Shown here piece after piece: positions 1 to 7,765 of a stretch of 64,000 nucleotides of DNA; position 1 is the stretch's first letter, and each line of letters starts with the position of its first letter. The notes beneath the pieces are model-generated. The model saw only the letters and a list, made by a program, of their open reading frames with translations, was not told the origin of the DNA and did not search any database. The stretch is from Ktedonobacterales bacterium (lineage in GTDB: Bacteria; Chloroflexota; Ktedonobacteria; Ktedonobacterales; DATBGS01). The translations under genes and the position numbers were made by a program. Location: contig DATBHW010000022.1 of NCBI GenBank assembly GCA_036557285.1, positions 1 through 64,000 on the forward strand, in the 5' to 3' direction.

Positions 1-1
1 T

Positions 2-124
2 GATTGTGGGGCGAGCCTGCACCGGGACCACAACGCCGCCCTGAACATCCAACGGGTCGGGCAGACCCGTCGGGGAGCCACTCCACGGAAGCGTGGCGCT
101 GAACCGAGCATCCCCGGCCTTTAG
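2..124 (+). CDS. tnpB: TnpB (IS200/IS605 OrfB) C-terminal fragment
   Basis: The last 40 codons of a TnpB-type RNA-guided nuclease enter from the left edge. The reading DCGASLHRDHNAALNIQRVG shows the end of the C-terminal zinc finger and the HRDxNAAxNI tail that carries a RuvC-III acidic residue, a signature of the family. The protein ends at TAG 122-124, inside the transposon right-end hairpin, as is usual for IS605-type elements where the 3' end of tnpB doubles as the omega-RNA scaffold. Everything N-terminal lies outside the window, so whether the gene is intact cannot be judged. Confidence 0.85.
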   Translation, partial: DCGASLHRDHNAALNIQRVGQTRRGATPRKRGAEPSIPGL

Positions 125-140
125 GGCTGGGGAGTGTCAA
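112..140 (+). mobile_element. IS200/IS605-type right end with hairpin (probable omega-RNA 3' end)
   Basis: CCCCGGCC (112-119) pairs with GGCTGGGG (125-132), with one G-U pair, around a five-base loop that contains the tnpB stop codon. GAGTGTCAA follows, a layout typical of right ends in this transposon family. The element boundary falls near 136-140. By analogy with studied TnpB elements, bases just right of the boundary would be the guide of the omega-RNA. The exact cleavage site is inferred. Confidence 0.65.
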
Positions 141-1087
141 CTGAACAGGCTGGGATACAGGTCTTTTGCCAGCGCCTCGAAGCCATCCACAAGGCGCGGG
201 GCAGGCCGCGAGAGCAGGTTGACATCAATGAGGTAGACACGCTGATGCTGCACTGCGTCAATAACGCTCCAGCCGGTGCGCGTGACGACTTGCTGCGGGG
301 CGATGCCATCGCCCAGGATGATAACCTGGGGATTGTCTTTAATCACGGCTTCATCGCTGACCTGCGGATACCCGCCGTTGGTGGTATTGTCTGCGAAGAT
401 ATTCACCCCTCCGGCCTCCTGAATGAGGTCATCCTCCTTTGAGCCAGCGCCTACTGTAAAGGGCGAGCCAGGGGTGCTGTAATCTTCTTCCAGATAGACG
501 GTTGGATGCTGAGATTGGCCTGCCACCTTATTTTTGACGGCGTTGATGCGTTGTTGCAGGTTCGCTACCACTTGCTGGGCTTTAGTCTGCGTCAAAGTAA
601 GCGCGCCGACGATAGAGATATTATGCAGCACATCGCTGAGCGTGTGGGTAAAGGGCAGGTCAACGACATGCAGGCCCAGGCTGACAAGCTTGCTGTCAAC
701 ATGGCCGCTGAAGCTTCTTTCGGTGATGCCGCTGTCGCTCAGAACCAGATCGGGTTTGAGGGCGACAATCTCCTCGATGTTATAGACGCCGCTAGCGTTG
801 CTGATTTTCTCTTTGCTGGCAAGGCCAGCCGGGTAGTCGGTGTAGTAGTCAACGGCGATGACCTTCGCGTCCAGTCCCAGGGCGGCGACGATCTCGCTTT
901 CGGCAGGGATGAGCGTGACGATCTTCTTGGGCGCGGTGCAGGAAAACGCGATGTCGTTCCCGAAGAAATCTTGAGCTTTGAGCGTTGGGCAGGATGTCTG
1001 CGGGCTGGATGCTGTGCTGCCACAGGCGGTCAGCAGGACAGTCAGCACAAACAGCAGGGTGATCATGGCGAAAAAGCGCCGTTGCAT
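137..1087 (-). CDS. Corrinoid ABC transporter substrate-binding lipoprotein (BtuF-like)
   Basis: A 316-residue periplasmic-binding-protein type III domain. The chosen ATG (1087) starts a signal peptide with lipobox LLTACGS, giving lipid-anchored Cys22. The body has the BtuF/FepB-like layout, with segments such as KIVTLIPAESEIVAALGL, LKPDLVLSDSG and GAGSKEDDLIQEAGGVN, and ends with EALAKDLYPSLFS. A cobalamin riboswitch directly upstream makes a vitamin B12 or other corrinoid ligand the best guess; haem or siderophore binders share the fold. An upstream in-frame extension to 1297 would run through the terminator and riboswitch and is rejected. The TGA stop (137-139) lies within the transposon right end, so the original C-terminus may have differed. 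No permease or ATPase partner is visible. Confidence 0.85.
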   Translation of the reverse strand: MQRRFFAMITLLFVLTVLLTACGSTASSPQTSCPTLKAQDFFGNDIAFSCTAPKKIVTLIPAESEIVAALGLDAKVIAVDYYTDYPAGLASKEKISNASGVYNIEEIVALKPDLVLSDSGITERSFSGHVDSKLVSLGLHVVDLPFTHTLSDVLHNISIVGALTLTQTKAQQVVANLQQRINAVKNKVAGQSQHPTVYLEEDYSTPGSPFTVGAGSKEDDLIQEAGGVNIFADNTTNGGYPQVSDEAVIKDNPQVIILGDGIAPQQVVTRTGWSVIDAVQHQRVYLIDVNLLSRPAPRLVDGFEALAKDLYPSLFS

Positions 1088-1141
1088 AGAAGCACCTCCA
1101 TCTGGCTTCAAGCAGTGAGTGTGGCGCCAGCATATAAAAAA

Positions 1142-1171
1142 CCCTCTCTTCCATCCAATTTGGAAAAGAGG
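1142..1171 (-). terminator. Intrinsic terminator between the B12 riboswitch and btuF-like gene
   Basis: In the minus transcript CCUCUUUUCC (1171-1162) pairs with GGAAGAGAGG (1152-1143) using one U-G pair, and a run of six U follows (1141-1135). It lies between the riboswitch aptamer and the start codon at 1087, so it is the likely expression platform for transcription attenuation. Confidence 0.75.
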
Positions 1172-1239
1172 ATACTGGGCCAGACACGCTGGCCTGGCGC
1201 TTGCTCTTTCCTCTGGCGCGAAGGATGGCGAGCAGAGCC

Positions 1240-1438
1240 GCAGGGCAGGTCTCCTGGCTTCCGGCTCCTCGCGCGCTCTTCGTCGCCTTCCCACCATCTA
1301 GCTATGGCAGTGGCTTGCCCGCTGGGGTCTCCAGACGAGGCGGTTGACGAGGAAAGCTGGCCGGTTACAGTGGCGCGTCCGCATCGGCATTGCACCGATT
1401 TCCCTATTCTGCTCGTGACGAGCCACCCTGCGACACAC
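1240..1438 (-). promoter_or_regulatory. Cobalamin (AdoCbl) riboswitch
   Basis: Read on the minus strand, the segment contains the conserved B12 box AGCCAGGAGACCTGCC (1259-1244), the GCCACTG element (1374-1368) and upstream paired elements including AGGGAATCGGTG-like sequence near 1400-1410. These are hallmarks of the cobalamin riboswitch family in the expected order. The aptamer sits 5' of an intrinsic terminator and then the btuF-like gene, so binding of adenosylcobalamin is expected to stop transcription into that gene. Confidence 0.9.
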
Positions 1439-1440
1439 TA

Positions 1441-1770
1441 GTATTCAGTTGGCATCCCATACTATACCCGATTTGGCAGGCGGTGTCAATGTGGCTGAAA
1501 AGCAAGCAGCAGGCAGTATACCTTCTTCCTACTCAGATTGCGCCGCTGTGAGCGGTAGTGTAAAATGAGGCGCGCCTACCCCGAAACCTGCGCTCAGCCC
1601 TGGCGGCTTTCCCGGCCACTCTCCGCTGCCGGTGGATGCAGCGTCCACAAAGCGTGGCCTGGAGCATTCGGGCGTATAAGCCAGAGAGAGCAAATTGGTT
1701 GGGGATTCCAGGGCAGCCGTCGCCAGGCGACGGCTGTGCCTGTGTATCTGTCACGAGAAGAGGAACCGCT
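1441..1770. other. Intergenic region between the riboswitch and the Roadblock gene
   Basis: About 330 bases without a convincing gene. The left end should hold the minus-strand promoter for the riboswitch transcript. The right end gives the ribosome-binding site (GAGG, about 1760) of the Roadblock gene. Open frames across it have no recognisable product. Confidence 0.5.
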
Positions 1771-2136
1771 ATGAGTGAGTTAAAGGAGACGCTCTCAAAG
1801 TTTCTGACCATTCCTGGCGTGCGCCTGGCGGCGCTGGTGGGCCGCGATGGGCTGATGATTGAGGGGGTGGGCCATGATAGCCTGGAAAAGCTGGAGGCGC
1901 TGGGAGCGATGGGGTCTTCGGGGCTGGGGACGGCGGAGGCGCTTGGGCAGGAGATTGGCCGGGGCAGCGTGGTGGGTACGTTGATGGAGTACGAGGGTGG
2001 GCTGGTGAGTGTTGACCCGCTCGGCGATTTCGCCTTCATCGTGACGCTTTCCGATACCCCGAATAGCCTGGGCCATGTGCGCTATACTGTCAAGAAGACG
2101 CGAACGCTGCTGCTCGAAGCACTGGATGCCTCATAA
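1771..2136 (+). CDS. Roadblock/LC7-domain protein
   Basis: A 121-residue single-domain protein. KFLTIPGVRLAALVGRDGLM followed by GGLVSVDPLGDFAFIVTLS matches the Roadblock/LC7 alpha-beta fold, which in bacteria typically modulates Ras-like GTPases (MglA-type) or acts in signalling complexes. The ATG at 1771 is preceded by GAGG at a suitable distance and begins MSELKETLSKFL, where the domain starts; the longer frame to 1636 adds unrelated sequence. No GTPase gene is next to it, so its partner is unknown. It appears monocistronic. Confidence 0.8.
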   Translation: MSELKETLSKFLTIPGVRLAALVGRDGLMIEGVGHDSLEKLEALGAMGSSGLGTAEALGQEIGRGSVVGTLMEYEGGLVSVDPLGDFAFIVTLSDTPNSLGHVRYTVKKTRTLLLEALDAS

Positions 2137-2247
2137 GTTCAGCCGCGTTCTGAAAATGAACAGCGCACCCTGTCTCGCTGGTTGCCCTGACAGGATGCGC
2201 TGTTCGGTTTCTGGCGATGTCTGGTTTCCAAGGGGTGTCGGCGCCCG

Positions 2248-3447
2248 CTATTTCTGCGTCTTTGCGGGGATGACGAGCGAATCGCCTGGTTTGATGAGCG
2301 ATGGATTGCTGATCCGGTTGAATCGAATCAGCGCATCTGCGCTTGTGCCGAAGCGTTGGGCAATGTCATAGAGCGTGTCGCCCTGCTGAACGACATAAAA
2401 GATAGGATATGCCAGCTTCGCCAGGTTCGCGCCCTTGTGATAGACGGTTGGAATGATAAGAACTCGCCCCACTTTGAGTTCATTGGGACTCTGCATGGTA
2501 TTGACCAGAAGCAGCGACTGCTCGGTCACGTTGAAATATCCGGCAATCTTGGCAAGTGTGTCGCCAGCCTGCACGATATAGAGTCGCGGTTGTGGTATCG
2601 GTGTTGGGGTCGGCGTGAGTTGATGCGCTGAGAGTGTAGCAGTAGGAGTCGGGCCGCCAAAGAGTGTGGTACCCAGATCGAAAGACGTGAAGTTGGCGCG
2701 GCTGAAGCCTGAGTGGGCAAAAGCAAACGCTGCGCCTGCTGCCAGGATGACCAGGAATGTGGCGACCAGGTTTCTATAGGAGGCGCGCCGCAGCCGCTGC
2801 TGGCGCAGCGGAGGATGGCGTGTGGCGCGCAGCCGCTCCGCCCGACGGCCAGGCGGTATCCACTGCGCCTCATCCTCTGCGGTCAGTGGCCGAGTCGTCA
2901 CACGACGGGGCTGGAAGGCAGCGCCGACAGAGGTTCCATTCGATGACAGCGCCACTGCCACGCCGGCGCTGTGTGGAACAAGGGCGGTCTCGGCTGAATC
3001 AGCCGCATGTTTGGCTGACTTAGGTTCAGGGAGGGCCAGCGGCAATGAAAGTTCCACCAGTCCACCGGGTACAAGCTGGCGTCGCAGTAGATAGACGATC
3101 TCGGCGGGGTGGACAGGCCGCCCCTGCTCCTCTGCCAGCGTGTCGCTCAGGGCCTGGATGCTCCGGCGGCCATCAATCAAACGCACCAGATCAAGCAGGT
3201 TATCGGAGATATAGAGGGTTTGCCCTGCTCCCAGCCTGAGCCGGTAGTGAGTGCGTCCGGTAGCGACCCCCGCTCCCACGTTTCCGTTCAATACACGATG
3301 GGTGGTTCGCAGGCGGGGAACAAAGGCCAGCAAGGCGGCAACAGGAAGTTGATCAAGGTGCTGCGATGGGAAGACATTGATCGTCGTTGGAAGCGGCCCT
3401 TCAGGCGGCGGTGAGAATGGGAATGGATTGGTGGTGGCGCTCTCCAT
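2248..3447 (-). CDS. Membrane-anchored protein with PqqD-like and two LysM domains
   Basis: About 399 residues. Residues roughly 65-137 (LRLGAGQTLYISDNLLDLVR then GRRSIQALSDTLAEEQG) resemble a PqqD-like winged-helix domain. A single transmembrane helix lies near 229-250 (LVATFLVILAAGAAFAFA). A Thr-Pro-rich linker follows, then two LysM modules at about 290-335 (YIVQAGDTLAKIAGYFNV) and 349-394 (FYVVQQGDTLYDIAQRFG). The topology suggests a cytoplasmic N-domain and outside LysM modules that bind peptidoglycan or related glycans. The second ATG (3447) is chosen because it lies 6 bases from GGAGG; the first (3450) is only 3 away. The cytoplasmic domain's role is unknown. Confidence 0.75.
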   Translation of the reverse strand: MESATTNPFPFSPPPEGPLPTTINVFPSQHLDQLPVAALLAFVPRLRTTHRVLNGNVGAGVATGRTHYRLRLGAGQTLYISDNLLDLVRLIDGRRSIQALSDTLAEEQGRPVHPAEIVYLLRRQLVPGGLVELSLPLALPEPKSAKHAADSAETALVPHSAGVAVALSSNGTSVGAAFQPRRVTTRPLTAEDEAQWIPPGRRAERLRATRHPPLRQQRLRRASYRNLVATFLVILAAGAAFAFAHSGFSRANFTSFDLGTTLFGGPTPTATLSAHQLTPTPTPIPQPRLYIVQAGDTLAKIAGYFNVTEQSLLLVNTMQSPNELKVGRVLIIPTVYHKGANLAKLAYPIFYVVQQGDTLYDIAQRFGTSADALIRFNRISNPSLIKPGDSLVIPAKTQK

Positions 3448-3450
3448 CAT

Positions 3451-4082
3451 ACGCCTCCTTGGTTAAGTAAGCAATAGATATTTGCCAGAGATAGCAGATA
3501 GGTATAGAAACGGGCGTCTTAGATAAGATCGCGCCCAGATTTCCGCCGATAGGCCAGGGGTCAGACCTGATGCGCGTATCCTGTGACTGGTTCTGGCTAA
3601 GTGATGAGATCGCCGCGCTGGAGAAATAGGGATAGAGCAGCCTATCAAGCTCTACTATTGTAAACGCTTAATGCCCCTGGAATGTTACTGAACTCGCCAG
3701 AAGTTGGCCGCAAAAAGCATGCCTCTTTAGCAGTCGAACGGGCGCATGGAGAGAAATTGGTCAAAAGGCGCTTACTCATTGCCCGCCTGTCTCTTTGCTA
3801 TAGAAAAGCGGTGGCTTGCTCCTTGACCGGCTGTGACGCTCCGCGCTATAATTTGAGAGGTATGCGCTGCTTCTGGCGCTTGTCGGGGACGAGTTTGCAA
3901 AGCCTTGCCCCAGGGCTATTCCCGTCGCTTTTTGCGTTCCCCGCAGGGCCGTAACATTTTGAGGGTGAAAAAGACTAAGAAATAGATAAACAGGACTCAT
4001 GCGCTGGTGAAGGCCGAACGCCAGGCGTGAGCGATAGAGGCTACTGACAGCACTTGTGAGGTAGCTGACCAGGAGGTTGCTG
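3451..4082. other. Intergenic region upstream of the molybdopterin enzyme gene
   Basis: A 630-base spacer between divergent genes. It holds the ribosome-binding site of the LysM gene at its left end, a sigma-70-like promoter at 3823-3852 and the AGGAGG ribosome-binding site at 4071-4076. Short open frames in it have no recognisable features and no plausible start signals. Nothing else is evident. Confidence 0.5.
3823..3852 (+). promoter_or_regulatory. Sigma-70-type promoter candidate
   Basis: TTGACC (3823-3828) and a consensus TATAAT (3847-3852) are separated by 18 bases. Transcription from here would give a leader of about 220 bases before the molybdopterin enzyme gene at 4083. Confidence 0.55.
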
Positions 4083-4703
4083 ATGGATTTGTCGAAATTG
4101 TTGACCCGCAAAGGCGCGCCAGAGGGGCAGGAGGGCGAGGATGCAGAACACCCACGTCTTCCGCCAGGGCAATATCTGACGAAGAAATGGCCGGTGCTAA
4201 GCTACGAATCAACACCGAAATTTCACCCGGAAAAATGGCAGTTTACGGTGACAGGGCTGGTAGAGGAGCCTTTCACGCTGAGTTGGGATGAATTTCTCGC
4301 GCTGCCGCGCGTCACGCTGACGGCAGATTTTCATTGCGTGACGACCTGGAGCCGCTACGATAATACCTGGGAAGGTGTCCATATTCGTACCATTCTGGAG
4401 CGGGCCAGGCCCAAACCAGAGGCCAGCTTTGTGAGCGTGCATTCCTGGACTGGCTATACCACCAATCTGCCGCTGGCCGATCTCAATGATGATGATGTTT
4501 TGATTGCGCTCAAGCACGATGGCGCTGATCTGCCTTCAGAGCATGGCGGGCCGGTACGGCTGATTGTGCCGAAGCTCTATGCGTATAAGAGCGCGAAGTG
4601 GCTGGATGGCCTGGAGTTTCTGGCGAAGGATAAGCCGGGCTTCTGGGAGGTACGCGGCTATCATAATCGCGCCGATCCCTGGAAAGAAGAACGCTACTGG
4701 TAG
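4083..4703 (+). CDS. Sulfite-oxidase-family molybdopterin-binding oxidoreductase
   Basis: A 206-residue single-domain protein of the SUOX/MsrP molybdopterin fold. WQFTVTGLVEEPFTLSWDEF is the usual domain entry, DFHCVTTWSRYDN holds the cysteine expected to ligate molybdenum, and GGPVRLIVPKLYAYKSAKW closes the cofactor pocket. There is no signal peptide, haem domain or dimerisation domain, so it is a short stand-alone form that probably acts in the cytoplasm. Substrate is unknown. ATG 4083 lies 6 bases from AGGAGG; the earlier in-frame TTG (4077) overlaps the spacer. Confidence 0.85.
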   Translation: MDLSKLLTRKGAPEGQEGEDAEHPRLPPGQYLTKKWPVLSYESTPKFHPEKWQFTVTGLVEEPFTLSWDEFLALPRVTLTADFHCVTTWSRYDNTWEGVHIRTILERARPKPEASFVSVHSWTGYTTNLPLADLNDDDVLIALKHDGADLPSEHGGPVRLIVPKLYAYKSAKWLDGLEFLAKDKPGFWEVRGYHNRADPWKEERYW

Positions 4704-4733
4704 GCCAGGAAGAGGCCGGGGATATGATCGAGG

Positions 4734-4760
4734 GGCAGGTTCCTGTTCAAGGAGCCTGCC
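4734..4760. terminator. Hairpin between convergent genes
   Basis: GGCAGGTTCC (4734-4743) pairs with GGAGCCTGCC (4751-4760), one G-U pair, with TCTTGTTGT following on the plus strand. Lying between two convergent genes, it may end transcription from either side. Confidence 0.5.
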
Positions 4761-4787
4761 TCTTGTTGTGAGGGCGTTGGCGCCAGG

Positions 4788-6449
4788 TTAGAAGATGATG
4801 GTTGGCGTACCGACTTGAAGCCAGCCATAGAGCCACTGCGCCTGGGAAAGCCGTAAATTGATGCAGCCATGCGTGCCGTTGCTGGAAAAATCCCCTGAAC
4901 TATAGTCGGCATGCGGCAGGTTGGTACCAGGCCCAAACTGCGCGCGCCAGGTGGCGTCGTGAAAGAAGAAGCCGCCAACGTGGAATTCCGCCGCGTAGTT
5001 GATCGGTGTGTCGGGATACCAGAATGCAGAGTCTTTGGGTTCACTAGACTTGAAGATGATGTGGCTTTCTTTGAAGATGATCGGCCAGAGTCCTGGTGGT
5101 GAAGGGAGTTCCCGTCGGCCAGTGACAACGTAGTTCCAGTGAACAAGCTTGCCGTTTTCATATTCGCGCGCGGTTTGTTCGGTAAGCGAGACGATCATGA
5201 CCTTGCCTTTGGTCAGGTGGTACTGCTGCATGAGCTGCATATCAACCTGATGGGGCTGATCGTGGTTATTGTAGTTGGGGTCTTTCAGGTTGGTGAGCAA
5301 AGCATTAATATTGTTGAGCAGGATGGTAAGCTGATTGTCAATCTGCTGATAATCGCTCACGGTTCTGGCGTATGTGAGACGGGCCGCCTCGTCGTTATAG
5401 GCGTCGGTACCATTCAGGTACTCATAGTCGTTGTCGTATTTTGTCTTCCCGATCAGGGTTTTGAGAGCTTTCAGGTCATAGCGCGCTTTGCCGCGCACCA
5501 GGATGAAGTTCATGGAGGCGCTCTGTGACTGAATCCGCGCGGAAAGCTGGAGGTACTGCTGAAGCGAGTGGGCGTCCTCTAGATCAGACATATCCTGGTC
5601 GTGCTGCTGTTGAAACTGGGTGACATTTTCGCCATATTTTTTGGCCTGATCGATGAGGTCTTGAAAGCTCTGAAGCATCGCGGCGCCCACATAGGGGATC
5701 GCGGCGGTCTGGTCGGCCACGAGTTGCTGAATCTGTGTATTCACGATGCCCTGAAGTTTGGTCAACTGATCGGGTTGGTTAGATAGTTGGAAGTTATCCA
5801 GATCGTCCTGATATTCTTGTTGGCCGAGGGCGGTATTCAGGCCAGCTTTTTTCATCTGGGCCAGCACGCTTTTGAGTTGATCAAGCTGATCCCTGGTTGT
5901 ACCCAGCAAATAAAGAGCCTGTGACTGGGTGCTGACGAAGGCGCTAATTTTGGTGTATTCATTGGGTATTTGCGCCTGGCTATAGTTGGTTTCAGCCTGG
6001 GTTAGCCGCTGTTGAAAAACGGCGACCTGGGGATATTGTTCGTTCTGGCGCAATTGCAGCGCATCGGCGAAATTGCCAATGCCAACCTCTGTATCATGCT
6101 GCGTGAGTTGTGTCGCCTGAATCTCTACATTCAGGGTTTCCGCCAGCAGCAGTTGATAGCTGACGCTGGCATTTTTATAGGCGCTATCGGGAGTGGTATC
6201 GCCGAAGAGTCCCGTTGGCGTGGCGCCCTGCGCCATGCGCTTTTCCTGCTGCTGGATTGGCGTCAGCATGGTCTGAGGCACGCCAATCTGGAGCGCGTGA
6301 GCCAGCTCTTTATCCAGCGCGGCTTTATACTGCTGCGCTTGCTGGCCGACGGGACTCACCGAACCGCAGGCGCTCAGAAAGAGCAGCATGCCCAGGCAAA
6401 AGAGAGAGAAGAACCACCAGCATCGCCGTTGCAAGAATCCACGTTCCAT
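4788..6449 (-). CDS. L,D-transpeptidase (YkuD) lipoprotein
   Basis: A 553-residue cell-wall enzyme. The N-terminus carries a signal peptide with lipobox LLFLSACGS (Cys28). A long Gln-rich, helical, probably coiled-coil region spans about 35-395. The C-terminal YkuD domain ends with SSNGTHGCINLRLSQAQWL, where Cys529 and the preceding His527 form the catalytic HGCxN signature. Family members make 3-3 crosslinks or attach proteins to peptidoglycan. The start has GAGGAAAG seven bases ahead. The unusually long helical segment between anchor and catalytic domain may act as a spacer through the wall. Confidence 0.9.
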   Translation of the reverse strand: MERGFLQRRCWWFFSLFCLGMLLFLSACGSVSPVGQQAQQYKAALDKELAHALQIGVPQTMLTPIQQQEKRMAQGATPTGLFGDTTPDSAYKNASVSYQLLLAETLNVEIQATQLTQHDTEVGIGNFADALQLRQNEQYPQVAVFQQRLTQAETNYSQAQIPNEYTKISAFVSTQSQALYLLGTTRDQLDQLKSVLAQMKKAGLNTALGQQEYQDDLDNFQLSNQPDQLTKLQGIVNTQIQQLVADQTAAIPYVGAAMLQSFQDLIDQAKKYGENVTQFQQQHDQDMSDLEDAHSLQQYLQLSARIQSQSASMNFILVRGKARYDLKALKTLIGKTKYDNDYEYLNGTDAYNDEAARLTYARTVSDYQQIDNQLTILLNNINALLTNLKDPNYNNHDQPHQVDMQLMQQYHLTKGKVMIVSLTEQTAREYENGKLVHWNYVVTGRRELPSPPGLWPIIFKESHIIFKSSEPKDSAFWYPDTPINYAAEFHVGGFFFHDATWRAQFGPGTNLPHADYSSGDFSSNGTHGCINLRLSQAQWLYGWLQVGTPTIIF

Positions 6450-6546
6450 GATCTTTCCTCAGCTACTACGAGGAATACATACCGTTCGACTCCTCTATTA
6501 CCATACACGAATGGGTTGGCGGTCAGTAACTCGCCATTCCTGTTGT

Positions 6547-7623
6547 CTATATCTGCCTGGTTTCGTCGCGTCGCTCCAAGGCCAATGCGGTTGAAGGGAC
6601 AGGGCGGCTGCGTCGCAGATAGATGAAGAGCGCCGTTCCGATCAGGGCAAAGAAGAGCGTCATGCCGCCGCTGATGATGACCAGCGCCAGCAAGGGTCCG
6701 CTGAGCCGATGGGGTGTGGACGGGGGCTGGGGGAGGCTGATGGTCGGGGTAGGGGTCAGGGTGATGAGCGGAGTGGGGCTGGGGCTGGGCGTGGCGGTTG
6801 GTGTTGGCGTTGGCGTGGCGGCAATGGTGATGGGGCCAGATCGCGCTACAAGCGCCTGCTGCTCCATAGTGGCGATCAGGAAATAGCTGCCTGGTGGCAG
6901 ATAGGGCGGGATGGTGATGCTGGTAGGATCAAACGTTCCGTTGAAGCGCGATATGACGCTTTCTTCGAGAAAAAATGAGCCAGTGCTGCGCACCTGCTGA
7001 AGCGCGAAAGAGATACTCCAGCCGCCAGGAAACCAGTTTTTCCCCTGAACCGTGATCCTATGGCCGGGCAAGAAGGGGCCTTTGGTGAGGATGGTCAGCG
7101 ATGGAGCCGAAAGAGAAAGGACCGTGAACACTGCGGCGCCACTGGCGGTCGCATCGCTGGTAGCGGCGCAGATGTACCAGAAACCTGTCGCAGAAACCGC
7201 AGGCCAGGAAAAGCGAACGCTGAATGTCCCTGCGTCACTCACGGTTGGCTTGGGGTCAGGGGAGAGTTCGGTGAGGTTTGGGCTAGCGCAGCCAGGATCG
7301 TTGTCGTATGAAATGAGAACCTGGCTTCCTGCCGACCAGCCTGTTCCCTGGAGCGTGACCAGTGTTCCCACTGGTCCTTGATTGGGCGTGGGGGTAATGG
7401 TGGTGGGGGGAGGAGACACGGGCGTGCTGGCCGGACGAAGGGCCGGGTGCGCGCTGGCCGGACGAAGGGCCGGGTGCGCGCTGGGGAGATTGGCCGCTGC
7501 CCCCAGGGCGTGCGCTGTGGGGGCTGGCAGCAGGCCGATCATTACGGCTGTGCTGGTGATCGAGAAGATGATAAACCAGCCAGATGCCTGCTGCCATCTG
7601 CTGCCAACTCGGCCTGTGCGCAT
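6547..7623 (-). CDS. Surface protein with signal peptide, TIG-like domains and C-terminal membrane anchor
   Basis: About 358 residues. A signal peptide is followed by a Pro/Ala repeat region containing SAHPALRPA twice, two beta-sandwich segments that look like IPT/TIG folds (TPNQGPVGTLVTLQGTGWSA and GPFLPGHRITVQGKNWFPGG), a long Thr-Pro linker, one transmembrane helix (LLALVIISGGMTLFFALIGT) and a short basic tail. This suggests an exported, membrane-anchored stalked protein. ATG 7623 is preferred with GAGGAG just ahead; a GTG at 7635 overlaps that signal. The function is not known. Confidence 0.7.
   Translation of the reverse strand: MRTGRVGSRWQQASGWFIIFSITSTAVMIGLLPAPTAHALGAAANLPSAHPALRPASAHPALRPASTPVSPPPTTITPTPNQGPVGTLVTLQGTGWSAGSQVLISYDNDPGCASPNLTELSPDPKPTVSDAGTFSVRFSWPAVSATGFWYICAATSDATASGAAVFTVLSLSAPSLTILTKGPFLPGHRITVQGKNWFPGGWSISFALQQVRSTGSFFLEESVISRFNGTFDPTSITIPPYLPPGSYFLIATMEQQALVARSGPITIAATPTPTPTATPSPSPTPLITLTPTPTISLPQPPSTPHRLSGPLLALVIISGGMTLFFALIGTALFIYLRRSRPVPSTALALERRDETRQI
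7426..7479. repeat. Two exact 27-base tandem copies inside the TIG-like gene
   Basis: Bases 7426-7452 and 7453-7479 are identical 27-mers (in frame, nine codons) that encode the duplicated SAHPALRPA segment just after the signal peptide. Exact identity suggests recent slippage and possible length variation between strains. Confidence 0.85.
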
Positions 7624-7765
7624 CCAACTCCTCACTTGAGCAACTGAGGGGATAGGCGCTGTCGTCTAGCGCCTTTCATAGTGATAAGACGCATGACGAC
7701 CCGGAAAGGGTGTCCAGATGAGTTCATGGGGGACTCTTGTACCAGGAGTAAGCTCTTGAAGCGCC

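Noticed and set aside
1088-1297. N-terminal extension of the corrinoid-binding protein
   Set aside because: It reads through the terminator and riboswitch; the lipoprotein signal peptide starts at 1087.
506-1441. Long plus-strand frame opposite the btuF-like gene
   Set aside because: It is antisense to a clear lipoprotein gene and the riboswitch, with no family features.
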